This document shows, in pieces, positions 8,270 through 16,375 of a stretch of DNA of 64,000 bases. Below the pieces are notes generated by a model. That model was not told where the DNA came from. It ran no database searches and saw only the letters and a program-made list of their open reading frames with translations. Both the position numbers and the translations under genes were made by a program. How positions within the stretch are numbered: the stretch's first letter is position 1; each line of letters starts with the position of its first letter. This stretch comes from Oleidesulfovibrio sp964593925 (GTDB taxonomy: Bacteria > Desulfobacterota > Desulfovibrionia > Desulfovibrionales > Desulfovibrionaceae), in assembly GCA_964593925.1 (NCBI GenBank), contig CAZQKM010000005.1:1-64000 (forward strand). The letters run 5' to 3'.

Positions 8270-8960
8270 GCCATGAGATTGAAGCCCACAAAAAAAGACT
8301 TCTGGCATAAATGGCGGCCAGGAACAAAGCTGCATGTTTCGCGTTCTTTGGTTGCAACGCCGCTCAGCGCTACAAATGCAGGAATGCACTTGCCATCCAC
8401 TATCTGGCCTTATAAAGCTTTTTGCCGTAATCGTGCTGTTTTTTGTGATTGCTTTTGGGTGGAATCACCAGCGACCTGTTTGGGGTTTCCGCCTATGCAA
8501 GGAGCGCACCCGAGTAATAACCGTAGTTGGTCAGATTCTCAGTGGTAAAGCCGTCAATCAAGAGAGCTGCCTGCGTACGATCTGTTGTGACCCCCTGTGC
8601 AATAATAGCCCGGATCAGCAAACCATGTGCATCCACCGCAAGATGTAATTTTGTGCTGAGTCTTCTTTTGCGGGCCCATGTCCTGATAGTCACCTCTTGC
8701 TCCACCCCTATGGGGGACGTTAATCATCAACCGGAATTTCGAGCAGTCGCCTCCATACGACGTTATCACACGATTGCATGAAGTGGTTGATGGATATTGT
8801 TCCAACCACCAAAATCAGGTGGCAAGCCTCGCCAAGGTCGGCCCGTTTGCATGACTCAGAATATTGCATCAATAAAACATCTATTGTCGTGGGGATACCG
8901 ATCCATCTTCCTTTGCCCCCAGGTAAATGGGGCCCGATTTTTTTTTACAAAATTAGGTTG
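8270..8960 (-). pseudogene. Decayed IS5-family transposase, nearly full length
   Basis: Reading the minus strand in shifting frames recovers an IS5-family transposase from end to end. The N-terminal part is PW-GLPPDFGGWNNI (near 8790-8850). RLSTKLHLAVDAHGLLIRAII lies around 8620-8700. A degraded ADRGYDS-ALLA motif (NYGYYSGALLA) lies near 8500. VIPPKSN.KKQ.DYGKKLYKAR lies at about 8400-8480, and the C-terminus ATKNAKHAALFLAAIYARSLFLWASIS at about 8275-8345. Several frameshifts and in-frame stops separate these blocks, so it is inactive. The element boundaries are approximate. It sits directly downstream of the chemoreceptor terminator. Confidence 0.8.
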
Positions 8961-9576
8961 TCGTGTCGCCCATGAGCGGATTGCGGCATATAGCCCCCCA
9001 TTTGTGCTGAAAGAAAGTAGGCAATGCCACGAGGCTAAAATTCAGACAGTCTTGTGAACGACAGTAACTACCAGAATTTTTTTACAGATTAGGCCAAAGG
9101 CGTGTTGTGGCGTTTTGGAGTGACGAGAAAAAGGACACGAGGATATGGCAGACCCGGGATGTGTGGCCAGTATGGACACACGGGGGCAATTACAGGCAGA
9201 TACTTATCATGGCGTAATTGCTGGAAGAGGGGATGATGAAGGTATATACAGTAGCTATGTTCTGGTAGACAGCGGGCGCTTGCCTGTGTTTGCCAGGCTG
9301 GTGTATGGTGTCAGTATGGATAGTGTTTGCAGCCAAGTGTAGCGGGCAGAGCGTGTTGCCGGGGCATGGTTGTATACTACGTGCCGGAAACGCTTTATGG
9401 TATTGTGTCATGGATAGTGGACCTGCCGGTTGCTACCATGCTGTTTTTGTGGCTCCGGCGTTGGCTTTTTGTTGTAGCAGACGGGGCCGGATAGCTGGTG
9501 GGGTCGGCGCTTAACGCTGGTCCGCCATTTTCCGGGCAATGTATGGCCCCGGATAACCTCCAAACAGGGCAGGTTT
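8961..9576. other. Intergenic region, no recognised gene
   Basis: About 615 bp between the IS5 remnant and the GAF gene. A 65-codon frame at 9145-9342 has only a poorly spaced GAGG and matches nothing I know. The outer end of the IS5 element may extend into the first part. Nothing else is seen. Confidence 0.45.
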
Positions 9577-10140
9577 ATGATCATGAATTCCCAGCGATTG
9601 TACAAGAGCATTTATACCATTGCGAAATCTACTAACTCGAGTCTTGAGCCTACCAGAATTCTTTCGGATATCGCAGAGCATGTGACCAAGGCCATTAATG
9701 CCAAGGGTTGCTTTATCCGGCTTTTGGATGCCCAGGCTAGCGTGTTGTTGCCTGGTGCCAGCTTTGGGTTGAGCCAGAGATATGCGCTGAAGGGCCCTGT
9801 GCAGGTAGAAAAAAGTCACCTTGATCAGGAAGTGCTTCAAGGCGTTTCGGTTCATATTGACGACGTGCGTGAGGATATGCGCTTTCAATACCGCAAGGAG
9901 GCTGCTGCGGAAGGGTTGGTGTCTCTCATAGTGATGCCGCTGAAAGCACGTGGTGAAAAAGTTATTGGTGTGCTACGTGTGTATTTTGGAGAGAAGAGAG
10001 CCTTCAGTGAAGATGAGCTGGATTTTCTCGCTTGCATTGCCAACCTTTCCAGTATCGCGCTGGAAAATGGACGTATGTATGAGGCGTTGAAGCGCGAGAA
10101 CAAGTTGGCAGAAGAATATATTTATCGCATCGAAGACTAA
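9577..10140 (+). CDS. GAF domain protein
   Basis: A 187-residue cytoplasmic protein. One GAF domain fills about residues 20-170 (ITKAINAKGCFIRLLD..., VQVEKSHLDQEVLQG.SVHIDDVRED, VSLIVMPLKARGEKVIGVLRVYFGEKRAFSEDELDFLACIANLSSIALENGRMY). A short C-terminal helix follows. GAF domains bind cyclic nucleotides, other small molecules or metal centres, and no output domain is attached. It ends 52 bp before gapA in the same direction. From memory the same order occurs in D. vulgaris (DVU0564-DVU0565), so a role linked to GAPDH or central metabolism is plausible but unproven. The ATG could be at 9577 or 9583; GGCAGG upstream fits the second better. Confidence 0.85.
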   Translation: MIMNSQRLYKSIYTIAKSTNSSLEPTRILSDIAEHVTKAINAKGCFIRLLDAQASVLLPGASFGLSQRYALKGPVQVEKSHLDQEVLQGVSVHIDDVREDMRFQYRKEAAAEGLVSLIVMPLKARGEKVIGVLRVYFGEKRAFSEDELDFLACIANLSSIALENGRMYEALKRENKLAEEYIYRIED

Positions 10141-10192
10141 CTGCGAACATCTCAGGCAGCCGGTGTGCGCACCGCCTACGGAGGAAGCAATA

Positions 10193-11212
10193 ATGAAAAA
10201 AGTAAAAGTTGGCATTAACGGCTTTGGCCGTATTGGCCGTCAGGTTCTTAAGACAATTTGGGAACGGCATAGAGCCACAGTAGATGTAGTGGCAATCAAT
10301 GATCTGTTCGACATTAATACCAACGCGCATTTATTGCGTCATGACACCAACTATCGTGGCTTTACGCCTGAGGTATCGGTAGACGGAGACACCATGCGCG
10401 TGGGTGGGGACTTTGTCATCAAAAATTTTGCCGAGCGTGACCCGCGTCTTATCCCATGGGGTAGCTTGGATGTGGATATTGTGGTGGAAGCTACCGGTAT
10501 TTTTACGGCAGGTCCCAAGGCTGCTCAGCACCTTGAAGCGGGGGCTAAAAAGGTCGTTATCTCTGCGCCGGCAAAGGAAGAGGATATTACTGTGGTGCTG
10601 GGAGTAAACCATCAGGACTATGATCCTCAGAAGCATAGTATCATTTCCAATGCTTCATGCACTACAAACTGCCTTGCCCCGGTGGTCAAGGTCATGCATG
10701 AGGCGTTCGGCATTCAAAAAGGTGTCATGACCACGGTACATGCGTATACCAACGACCAACGTATTCTCGACCAACCTCACAGGGATATGCGTCGTGCGCG
10801 TGCAGCGGCCTGCAACATGATTCCCACCTCGACAGGAGCGGCGAAAGCAGTTGCCTTGGTAATCCCGGAAATGAAGGGGCGTTTTGAGGGATATTCTGTA
10901 CGTGTCCCCACCCCCACGGTTTCGCTGGTGGACTTTGTGGCGATTCTTGAGCGTGAAACGACTACAGAGGAGTTGCGGGCAACACTAAAACGTGCTGCCC
11001 AGGGTGATTTAGAAGGCATTTTGGGATACTCCGAGCAACCCCTGGTCTCTTCCGATTTTATCGGTGACCCGCACTCTGGCATTGTTGAGGCAGATTTCAC
11101 TCTGGTGCAGAGCGGCAACCTTGCCAAGGTCTATGTGTGGTATGACAATGAGTGGGGGTATTCGTGCCGTGTGGCAGACCTTGTGGAGTACATGAGAAAA
11201 CAGGGACTGTAA
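10193..11212 (+). CDS. gapA: Glyceraldehyde-3-phosphate dehydrogenase, type I
   Basis: A 339-residue enzyme that oxidises glyceraldehyde 3-phosphate with NAD(P)+ and phosphate to 1,3-bisphosphoglycerate, or reverses this in gluconeogenesis. It has the Rossmann start KVGINGFGRIGRQV. The catalytic cysteine lies in SNASCTTNCLAPVVK (Cys about 150), with the paired His in TTVHAYTNDQ. Asp in AINDLFD suggests NAD preference. The C-terminal segment is WYDNEWGYSCRV. The start is ATG at 10193 with GGAGG at good spacing; the frame is open upstream to 10163 without a ribosome site. It is probably co-transcribed with the GAF gene. Length is normal. Confidence 0.96.
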   Translation: MKKVKVGINGFGRIGRQVLKTIWERHRATVDVVAINDLFDINTNAHLLRHDTNYRGFTPEVSVDGDTMRVGGDFVIKNFAERDPRLIPWGSLDVDIVVEATGIFTAGPKAAQHLEAGAKKVVISAPAKEEDITVVLGVNHQDYDPQKHSIISNASCTTNCLAPVVKVMHEAFGIQKGVMTTVHAYTNDQRILDQPHRDMRRARAAACNMIPTSTGAAKAVALVIPEMKGRFEGYSVRVPTPTVSLVDFVAILERETTTEELRATLKRAAQGDLEGILGYSEQPLVSSDFIGDPHSGIVEADFTLVQSGNLAKVYVWYDNEWGYSCRVADLVEYMRKQGL

Positions 11213-11238
11213 GCAAGATTGCATGGCGCCCTATTGTT

Positions 11239-11287
11239 AAAAAGCTTGCTGCCTGGCTGCCCTCTGTGGGGTGGCCGGGCAACAAGC
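11239..11287 (-). terminator. Minus-strand intrinsic terminator without an obvious gene
   Basis: Read on the minus strand, GCTTGTTGCC (11287-11278) pairs with GGCAGCAAGC (11253-11244) with one G-U pair, followed by TTTTTAAC (11243-11236). It faces gapA and would end leftward transcription from about 11.3-11.7 kb, where I recognise no gene. It may stop antisense transcription into gapA or be left from a lost gene. Confidence 0.6.
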
Positions 11288-11737
11288 CTTGGGAGCAGGA
11301 CGAGTCCATAGCGTTTTTATCGGGTAGGTTGCGGTGTCTGAAGAAAACGTATGTGTTTTGCCTTGGCTCTGTTGTAGATCCAGTAGTCTCGAGACTGCTC
11401 CAGGGTAATTCTTTATGATATTTTTTGCACACCAAGTGTCGAAAAACGAGGATGCCATGGCCACACTGGCACCTAGGCGCATGGTATTCTCTATGTTGTT
11501 TGGAAAAAACTGCCCCGTAGCTGCCTGGTAGAAAGGGGCGTTGGGGAGACACCACCCAAGACAACCGCAATGTACAAAGCCGTTTTCTGGATCAGGCGCA
11601 CAGATACCCAACGGCAGGGCTTGCCCCCATCCATGGCGGATGGAGTAGCACCCATCGCAGGTGTATTCAGTGGTGTGGTAATGCGTTCTGGGGAAATTTT
11701 TTTAAAAGACTGATCATATGGATCTACCCACGAACGA
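11288..11737. other. Intergenic region, no recognised gene
   Basis: About 450 bp. A 124-codon minus-strand frame (11237-11611) runs into the terminator, with its stop supplied by the T-tract. It has no ribosome site and no family resemblance. Treated as non-coding. Confidence 0.45.
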
Positions 11738-12174
11738 TTGGTGATTGGTGCTAGCCTCTGCCGTATCCACTCTCAGGCAGCAGGAGCGCGCGGCGGAAGC
11801 CGGGAGATGGGTCGAACCAAAGAGGACTCAACACAAAATTTCACCTGGCCGTTGATGCGCATGGTATACTGCTCCGAGCTCTTGTTACAGAAGATACAGG
11901 GCAGAGTGCTTTCCTGCGATAACTCCACGCTAAAGCGTTCTTTGTGTTTTGGGGATATGATGTAGAGCGGGCATTCTTGCGCAAGCAAAGCTGCGGGGCA
12001 TACAAGAAAATATCGGGCGCCCCTCGTGTCTCTGTGGTAAGGCGGTATGCAACGCGAGCCACCTCATTGAAGATACTTTTTTCATCTGAAATAAAGGCGA
12101 GGTACGTTAAGAATAGTACAACGTTTCTCGCTGCTTTCAAATTCGGTACATTTTTGTGGGCCCCCAGCCTGTGA
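11738..12174 (+). pseudogene. Decayed IS5-family transposase, internally deleted
   Basis: The plus strand in shifting frames gives GARGGSREMGRTKE, then GLNTKFHLAVDAHGILLRALVTEDTG (11800-11910), a degraded GYDVERAFL motif near 11960, and the C-terminus RYVKNSTTFLAAFKFGTFLWAPSL ending at about 12174. These are the IS5-family DDE transposase blocks in order, split by frameshifts, with the N-terminal third missing and the spacing shortened. The sequence is clearly diverged from the minus-strand copy at 8.3-9.0 kb, so the two probably came from separate insertions. Inactive. Confidence 0.75.
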
Positions 12175-12275
12175 CTATGCTGTCCGAGGCGTGGTTGGCA
12201 AGGGGTAGGACAAGGCGGTTGAGGGTGTTGTTAGATTAGAGTGTGGCCCTGTCAGCATGTTGGCCGAATGTGCCC

Positions 12276-13043
12276 TCAGTAGCCTGCAAGTTCGCCCAAG
12301 TGCGCAAGTGTCAGCGTGGGGGGATGTTCCAGTGTGGCAATGTCCTGGCGCGTTGCTTCGCCACTAAGCACCAACAAAAAGTCGATTCCTGCGTTTTCCG
12401 CTAAAGCTTTGTCCGTAGAAAGCCTGTCTCCCACCATGACCATTTCTTTTTTGGCATATTTTGCTAGTAGCGGTTCAAGGACTGCGGTCTCCGGCTTGCC
12501 GAATATCTGCTGGGGGTCACGCCCCGTGGCTGTACGGTACAACGCAATAAAACTACCCACGTCAGGTATGGGACCCTCGGGAGTGGGACAGACAAGGTCA
12601 GGGTGGGTTGCCAAAAATGCCACCTCAGGCTGCTGCAAAAGTAGGGCAGAGCGAGCAAGTTTGTGGTAGGTCAATTCTGTATCGTATGCGAGTACCACTG
12701 CCTGGCAGCCCTCTTCCCCATAGTGGATGCCGGGCATGGCTTGTTGTAGGGTTCTCATAAAATCTTGATTTGCCACAGGATATAATGTGGTAATATTATT
12801 CTTACGCAGATAGTGGACAAGTGGAAATACAGGAGAGAGGATATGGTCCTGTTTGGTAGGAATACCCATGGCATGCAGCTTGTGCATGGTGGTCGCAGGG
12901 GATTTTGAGGTGTTATTGCTGAGAAAATAAAAATCAATTCGGCCCCACAGGCGTCGGATAAAATCTACTGTAGGCTGGATGGGGATGTCCCCCAGGCAGA
13001 TGGTGCCGTCGATGTCAAAGACAAAGCAACGTTTGATGTTCAC
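12276..13043 (-). CDS. HAD-IIA family hydrolase (NagD-like sugar-phosphate phosphatase)
   Basis: A 255-residue HAD phosphatase with all motifs. Motif I is FDIDGTICLGD near the N-terminus, with the nucleophile and acid Asp. Motif II is FLSNNTSKS. A conserved Lys lies in IFGKPET, and motif IV is VMVGDRLSTDKALA. The C2-type cap between II and III marks subclass IIA, which includes NagD, phosphoglycolate and 4-nitrophenyl phosphatases. The substrate is not predictable. The chosen start is GTG at 13043, because AGGAAG sits six bases upstream and motif I then falls about ten residues in. The frame is open to 13214, but that extension lacks signals. Monocistronic. Confidence 0.88.
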   Translation of the reverse strand: MNIKRCFVFDIDGTICLGDIPIQPTVDFIRRLWGRIDFYFLSNNTSKSPATTMHKLHAMGIPTKQDHILSPVFPLVHYLRKNNITTLYPVANQDFMRTLQQAMPGIHYGEEGCQAVVLAYDTELTYHKLARSALLLQQPEVAFLATHPDLVCPTPEGPIPDVGSFIALYRTATGRDPQQIFGKPETAVLEPLLAKYAKKEMVMVGDRLSTDKALAENAGIDFLLVLSGEATRQDIATLEHPPTLTLAHLGELAGY

Positions 13044-13659
13044 TGTCTCTTCCTGTGTTGTGCAAAGATCTGGTTGATATAGTAGTAGGAAGTACCCGCG
13101 CTGTCCATGGCAAAGCTTGACACGAACATGCTGGGCCAGTTTTTTTGAGGGGGATGTAGGTGCCGGAGTTATTTTGTGGTACGTGAGCTGCCGAGGCTGG
13201 TGTTCCATTGCCACCCAAGTTTCTGGTATACATTTTGGGAGTACCGGTGACTGAATCGCGTGAGCTTGGCGCTGGAGAGATATCCAAAAAGATGTTGGCT
13301 TGGAATTTCAAGGAGGAAGAATGATAGCAGAAGCGGTTGCAGCGTGTACACTGTACGTGTCTAATGCTTGGGTTGGCCGGCTCTGTTGCTGAGTGATGTA
13401 AGTGCTGTCAGAAAGTTGGCGACAGCTACATCTGTTGGAAAAAAGGCGCGCATGAGCCTATTCTTGACAATGTAACAGGAACGTATTGATATATAAAGAA
13501 ATGGCAGCTAAATGTTCAGGTGCAAATAAACAGTACGGTGTGCATCCCAGAAGATGGTCAGGGGCTGCCGGGCAGAAGGTTGGGGGCCTTTCAGTCTGGA
13601 GCAGTATGAGGCTGTGCTGTTATTGCAATGTGGTTTGAATAAATTTCAGGGAGTTGAAA
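13044..13659. other. Divergent intergenic region between HAD gene and phnD-like operon
   Basis: About 615 bp without a gene. It contains a dyad GCTGTC...GACAGC (about 13407-13430), which does not match a Pho box, and a sigma-70-like promoter listed separately. Confidence 0.5.
13464..13493 (+). promoter_or_regulatory. Putative sigma-70 promoter of the phnDCEE-type operon
   Basis: A perfect TTGACA (13464-13469) is followed after 17-18 bp by TGATATA (13487-13493) as an AT-rich -10. Transcription would start near 13500, giving a 5' leader of about 160 nt before phnD. Not experimentally supported. Confidence 0.5.
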
Positions 13660-14685
13660 ATGTTAAGAAAAATGGTTCTTTTGTGGACAATTGCAGCTGT
13701 GGTGGGATTGGCTCCTGTAGCCTCTGCTGAAGATTGTGTATCACGTGGTGCTCTTGATACCAGATATTGTGATGAAAATGGCGACCTTGTGGCAGATGCC
13801 CCCAAGGAATCTTCACGGTTTAAAGACCCAGGTACATTGGTGTTTACCTATACTCCTGTCGAAGATCCTGCCGTGTACCAAGACGCTTTTGCCGATTTTC
13901 AGGCGTTTCTCGAAAAGAAAACCGGTAAACGTGTCCTTTACTATACGGTGCAGTCCAATGCCGCAGAGGTAGAGGCCATGCGTTCTGGTAGATTGCATAT
14001 CGCAGGATTTTCTACCGGGCCTACCTGCTATGCTGTGAACCTTGCCGGTTATGTGCCCATTGCCGTAAAAGGCAATGAGGATGGCTATCAAGGCTATCGT
14101 TTACTGCTGATTACCCGTAAAGGTAGTGGCATAAAAAGCGTCGCGGACCTTAAAGGCAAGCGTGTGGCTCATACTTCTGCTTCTTCAAACTCGGGCAACC
14201 TCGCCCCTCGTGCGCTTTTTCCCAAAATGGGTATTACGCCTGACGTAGACTACACTGTGGTGTATTCCGGTAAACACGATCAGTCGATTTTGGGTGTTGC
14301 ATTTGGCGACTATGATGCTGCACCTGTTGCAGGTGACGTATATAAGCGCATGGTTGACACAGGCCGGGTCAAAGGCGAAGATTTTGATATCATATGGCAA
14401 AGCAGCCAGTTCCCTACCTCGTCATTCGGTTATGCGCATGACCTTGCCCCTGAGCTGGTACAAAAAATTACTGAAGCCTTTGCAGAGTATCGTTTTCCTC
14501 CTGAAATGCAAAAAAACTTTGGTGGGGCAGATCGTTTTTCTCCTGTGACGTATAAAAATGACTGGGCCATTATTCGTGATATCGCGGATGCCAACGGAGA
14601 GCATTTTAATCAGGCAGGTCTTGAGACCATTGCAAAAAAAGAAGCCGCCGCAAAAGCAAAAAAAGATGTTGGAGCCAAACAGTAA
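13660..14685 (+). CDS. phnD: Phosphonate/phosphite-type ABC transporter substrate-binding protein (PhnD family)
   Basis: A 341-residue periplasmic binding protein. The signal peptide MLRKMVLLWTIAAVVGLAPVASA is followed by a mature N-terminus with two cysteines (EDCVSR...TRYCDENGDLVAD). The PhnD-like core follows: LVFTYTPVEDPAVYQDAFADFQAFLEKKTGKRVLYYTVQSNAAEVEAMRSGRLHIAGFSTG, then KGKRVAHTSASSNSGNLAPRALF. The family binds phosphonates, phosphite or phosphate. No C-P lyase, phosphonatase or phosphite dehydrogenase lies in the window, so the ligand is open. The DENGD segment resembles a calcium-binding loop. The ATG at 13660 is preceded by AGGGAG; a TTG six bases earlier is less likely. The C-terminus has an Ala/Lys-rich tail. 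First gene of a four-gene operon. Confidence 0.9.
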   Translation: MLRKMVLLWTIAAVVGLAPVASAEDCVSRGALDTRYCDENGDLVADAPKESSRFKDPGTLVFTYTPVEDPAVYQDAFADFQAFLEKKTGKRVLYYTVQSNAAEVEAMRSGRLHIAGFSTGPTCYAVNLAGYVPIAVKGNEDGYQGYRLLLITRKGSGIKSVADLKGKRVAHTSASSNSGNLAPRALFPKMGITPDVDYTVVYSGKHDQSILGVAFGDYDAAPVAGDVYKRMVDTGRVKGEDFDIIWQSSQFPTSSFGYAHDLAPELVQKITEAFAEYRFPPEMQKNFGGADRFSPVTYKNDWAIIRDIADANGEHFNQAGLETIAKKEAAAKAKKDVGAKQ

Positions 14686-14725
14686 AAGCGGCGACTATAC
14701 TGGTTACGCTTTGTAGCAAATGTAA

Positions 14726-14760
14726 AATGAGTGGGCACGGTGTAGCCATGCTCACTCATT
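14726..14760 (+). other. Intercistronic hairpin between phnD and phnC
   Basis: AATGAGTG (14726-14733) pairs with CACTCATT (14753-14760). No T-run follows, so it is more likely an mRNA-stabilising or partial attenuating hairpin. That would suit higher expression of the binding protein than of the membrane parts. Confidence 0.5.
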
Positions 14761-14798
14761 CTACTGTTTCTAATCATAAGACATAAGGAAAGCCGGCA

Positions 14799-15590
14799 GT
14801 GACTCAAACAGTAATAGCGCAGGCTCCGCCTGCCGGAGCATCATTGGCCATTGAGGGGCTTTGTAAAGAGTATGTCCCAGGCAAAGCGGTGCTTAAAGAT
14901 CTTAGCTTTGCTGTAGAAGGCTGTACTACCACCGCGATTATTGGCCCGTCGGGCACGGGTAAAAGTACGCTTCTGCGGTGTATCAACAGGCTGATTGAGC
15001 CCACTTCGGGTAGCATCAAGCTGGGAGCACTCGACATATGCACACTGCGTGGCAAGGCTTTGCGCGTTGCTCGTCGTCGCATCGGCATGGTCTTTCAGGA
15101 GTTTAACCTTGTTGAGCGTCTCAGCGTGATGGAAAATATACTGTGTGGCCGCTTGGGGTATATTTCGCCCTTGCGGGCCTGGATGCGCAAGTTTCCGGCT
15201 AAAGATATTGACCGAGCATATGAACTGCTTGACCTTGTGGGGCTTGCCGATTTTGCACAGGTGCGTGCGGATGCCCTTTCCGGCGGTCAGCGACAGCGGG
15301 TCGGTATTGCCCGCGCTGTGATGCAGCAACCAGAAATATTGTTGGCTGATGAGCCCACGTCATCGCTTGACCCTAAAACATCCGTGGAAATTATGGAGCT
15401 GCTCAAAGAGGTGGCAACGCATAGCTGTATTCCCGTGCTGGTTAATATCCATGATGTCTCGCTGGGTATCCGTTTTGCCGACCGCATCATTGGTATGAGC
15501 AAGGGGGCCATTGTCTTTGACGGGAAACCCGAGATGCTTGGCAAAGAGCATCTGAAAGTGATTTATGGCGGAGAGGACTGGTTGCAATGA
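14799..15590 (+). CDS. phnC: Phosphonate-type ABC transporter ATP-binding protein (PhnC family)
   Basis: A 263-residue ATPase that powers import with the two PhnE-like permeases. It has Walker A GPSGTGKST, Q-loop VFQEFNLVERL, signature LSGGQRQRVGIARA, Walker B ILLADEPTSSLD and switch His in NIHDVSL. The segment GRLGYISPLRAWMRKF is typical of PhnC. The start is GTG at 14799 with GGAAAG upstream. Its stop overlaps the next start by ATGA, indicating translational coupling. Length matches the family. Confidence 0.92.
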   Translation: MTQTVIAQAPPAGASLAIEGLCKEYVPGKAVLKDLSFAVEGCTTTAIIGPSGTGKSTLLRCINRLIEPTSGSIKLGALDICTLRGKALRVARRRIGMVFQEFNLVERLSVMENILCGRLGYISPLRAWMRKFPAKDIDRAYELLDLVGLADFAQVRADALSGGQRQRVGIARAVMQQPEILLADEPTSSLDPKTSVEIMELLKEVATHSCIPVLVNIHDVSLGIRFADRIIGMSKGAIVFDGKPEMLGKEHLKVIYGGEDWLQ

Positions 15591-16375
15591 GTTCCTACCC
15601 TACCAAGCACCCCGAGGCTTTTACACCAAACCATTGGGTGAGGCTGGGGTATTTGCTCGCGGTTTTATATTGTATATGGGCCTTATACACACTTGATATC
15701 TCATTGGAACGTGTCATTTCTGGTTTTGGTAATGCACGTCGCTTTCTTGCCGCTATGGTGCCACCCGATTTTTCACGCTGGCAGCTTCTGCTGTCTAACA
15801 TACTTGAAACATTTCAAATTACGATCATTGCTTCCGCAGCAGGGGTATGTATCTCGTTGCCCCTTGGGCTATGTTCTGCCCGCAACCTAATGCCTGGGTG
15901 GGTGACGTGGATCACTCGCGGGTTCATTGCAGTGTGTCGTTCGTTCCATCCCGTCATTTTTGCCATTGTATTTGTCAAGGCGGTGGGCTTTGGTCCACTT
16001 GCGGGGATACTGACGCTGATTTTTGCTTCCATAGGTTTTATAGGCAAATTGTTTGCCGAGGCCACTGAAGAGATTTCGCTCAAGCCTGTGGAGGCCATGC
16101 GTGCGGCAGGAGCCCCCTTTTTATCGGTACTGGCCTTTGGGGTACTGCCACAGGTGATGAATCGCTTTATCGGGTTTGCCACGTATCAGACCGACGCCAA
16201 CTTGCGTAACTCCACCATGATCGGCATTGTGGGGGCAGGGGGCATCGGTGGTACGTTGTCTGCTGCGTTTCAGCGTTATGATTACGACTTTGTGTGCGCC
16301 ATTCTAATCTCCATCATTGCGTTGGTCATGATAAGCGAGTTTCTGGCACAGCAGGTGAAGGGGGTGTTTCGATGA
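15587..16375 (+). CDS. phnE: Phosphonate-type ABC transporter permease (PhnE family, first copy)
   Basis: A 262-residue inner-membrane permease. The N-terminal TM is LGYLLAVLYCIWALYTLDI, with about six TMs in all. The coupling loop is EEISLKPVEAMRAAGAPFLSVLAFGVLPQV, and the PhnE-typical TDANLRNSTMIGIVGAGGIGGTL is near the C-terminus. It overlaps both neighbours by four bases (ATGA), so all three genes are translationally coupled. It pairs with the second PhnE-like protein to form a heterodimeric channel. Confidence 0.92.
   Translation: MSSYPTKHPEAFTPNHWVRLGYLLAVLYCIWALYTLDISLERVISGFGNARRFLAAMVPPDFSRWQLLLSNILETFQITIIASAAGVCISLPLGLCSARNLMPGWVTWITRGFIAVCRSFHPVIFAIVFVKAVGFGPLAGILTLIFASIGFIGKLFAEATEEISLKPVEAMRAAGAPFLSVLAFGVLPQVMNRFIGFATYQTDANLRNSTMIGIVGAGGIGGTLSAAFQRYDYDFVCAILISIIALVMISEFLAQQVKGVFR

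Noticed and set aside
9145..9342. 65-codon frame upstream of the GAF gene
   Set aside because: Shine-Dalgarno too close to the start, no recognisable motif.
11097..11611. Two overlapping minus-strand frames downstream of gapA
   Set aside because: One overlaps gapA, and the other takes its stop from a terminator T-tract. Neither resembles a protein family.
11773..12140. Minus-strand frames over the second IS5 fossil that look like a Cys-containing protein
   Set aside because: The plus strand clearly carries IS5 transposase blocks, so the minus frames are shadows.
13407..13430. Pho-box-like dyad upstream of phnD
   Set aside because: CTGTC occurs once as half of an inverted repeat, not as the direct repeats of a Pho box.
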